Source: an uncultured Alphaproteobacteria bacterium
GTDB lineage: Bacteria > Pseudomonadota > Alphaproteobacteria > Rs-D84
Direction of reading: 5' to 3'
DNA length: 6,154 nucleotides
NCBI GenBank assembly: GCA_947304085.1
Contig: CAMZAC010000043.1
Span: 1-6,154 of the forward strand
In this document: piece by piece, positions 5,621 through 6,154 of the stretch
Layout of the letters: every line of letters begins with the position of its first letter
How positions within the stretch are numbered: position 1 is the stretch's first letter
Made by a program: the position numbers and the translations under genes
Notes under the pieces: generated by a model
The model's database searches: none
What the model saw: the letters and a program-made list of their open reading frames with translations, nothing else
Told to the model about the DNA's origin: nothing

Positions 5621-6154
5621 TTATTCTTTTGTTAAAGCCATTTGTATCAGTTGTTTTGATTCTACCAAGAATTCCATTGGTAATCTAGAGATAATTGGTG
5701 ATGCCATTGATCCAACAATCAAAGCGATTGCATCATCTGTGCTGATACCGCTTTGTTCCAAAAACAGCAGTGTGTTCGCATCAATTGCCCCAGTAGTGGC
5801 CTCATGCGATTGTTGATTTGTTGCATTAAGGTGTATGACCGTTGGTATTGTGTTTGCAGTCGCTTTATCACCGATAATCCTGCTGTCGCATTTACATGCA
5901 TTTATACAATTTTTTCCGCCCAATGACACGGTGCTACGAAATGTTTGTCTGGAATTATCAACTGCAACACCGTATGAAACAATATTTGATTTTGTTTCGT
6001 TTCCGATGTGAATCATTTTTGTTCCTGTGTCTGCTTGTTGTGTTCCGCGTGTAATAGTTAATGAATAAAAATCACTGTGTGATTTATCACCATATAAAAT
6101 TGTTGATGGGTATTTCCACGTTTTGGCAGAACCAATTTCAACTTGGGTCCAGTC
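5621..6154 (-). CDS. sufB: Fe-S cluster assembly scaffold SufB, C-terminal part (cut by window edge)
   Basis: The frame is open to the right edge and gives 177 residues, roughly the last third of a protein usually about 470-490 aa long. SufB is the scaffold that with SufC assembles nascent Fe-S clusters. The fragment opens with DWTQVEIGSAKTWKYPS, followed by QQADTGTKMIHIG, both close to E. coli SufB. It carries Cys89 in CDSRIIGD and the QQSHEATTGAI motif (His117, Glu118). The Cys-to-Glu spacing of 29 equals E. coli SufB Cys405 to Glu434, residues linked to cluster assembly. The C terminus LPMEFLVESKQLIQMAL is also typical. These features favour SufB over its paralog SufD. The methionine at 6016 is internal and not the start. 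Stop TAA lies three bases before the sufC ATG. Confidence 0.95.
   Translation of the reverse strand, partial: DWTQVEIGSAKTWKYPSTILYGDKSHSDFYSLTITRGTQQADTGTKMIHIGNETKSNIVSYGVAVDNSRQTFRSTVSLGGKNCINACKCDSRIIGDKATANTIPTVIHLNATNQQSHEATTGAIDANTLLFLEQSGISTDDAIALIVGSMASPIISRLPMEFLVESKQLIQMALTKE

Noticed and set aside
5621..6016. A stand-alone 131-aa protein starting at Met 6016
   Set aside because: The frame stays open to the window edge and the upstream codons read as strongly conserved SufB sequence, so this methionine is internal.

Overview
The window is a dense, AT-rich bacterial chromosome segment. It carries the 3' end of a tRNA gene, six complete protein genes and one gene cut by the right edge. 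I see no phage, transposon, plasmid or CRISPR signature. A divergent ruvX / gatC-gatA pair, an indirect (amidotransferase) aminoacylation route, a SUF iron-sulfur cluster and strong AT bias together suggest a streamlined, AT-rich alphaproteobacterium, such as an uncultured gut or host-associated lineage. This placement rests on gene content and protein resemblance only. No rRNA or other marker is present to settle it.

Layout, left to right. (1) Bases 1-40 are the 3' end of a tRNA on the + strand, with encoded CCA and a T8 tract. (2) Bases 54-1836 hold gatC-gatA on the - strand, encoding two of the three subunits of the Glu-tRNA(Gln)/Asp-tRNA(Asn) amidotransferase; gatB is not here. (3) Bases 1837-1875 are a 39-bp divergent gap. 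It appears to hold two core promoters pointing at each other, one for ruvX and one for gatCA. (4) Bases 1876-2331 are ruvX on the + strand. (5) Bases 2332-2485 are intergenic, ending in an 18-bp hairpin that should terminate transcription from both sides. (6) Bases 2486-6154 are a tight - strand run, which reads in transcription order sufB (3' part), sufC, a 156-aa membrane protein, a 301-aa membrane protein, and an AI-2E/PerM-family transporter. Junctions in this run are 3 nt, 28 nt, a 4-nt ATGA overlap and 3 nt, so it looks like one operon ending at the shared hairpin.

Functionally there are three parts: translation (tRNA, GatCA), a nuclease-fold protein linked to rRNA maturation or recombination (RuvX), and a SUF operon. 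The least familiar part is the cassette after sufC. No sufD follows; instead there are two tandem paralogous membrane proteins of no family I recognise, coupled to a transporter. The paralogs share a 33-residue N-terminal block that is far better conserved than the rest of either protein. This cassette is the best candidate for undescribed biology in the window.
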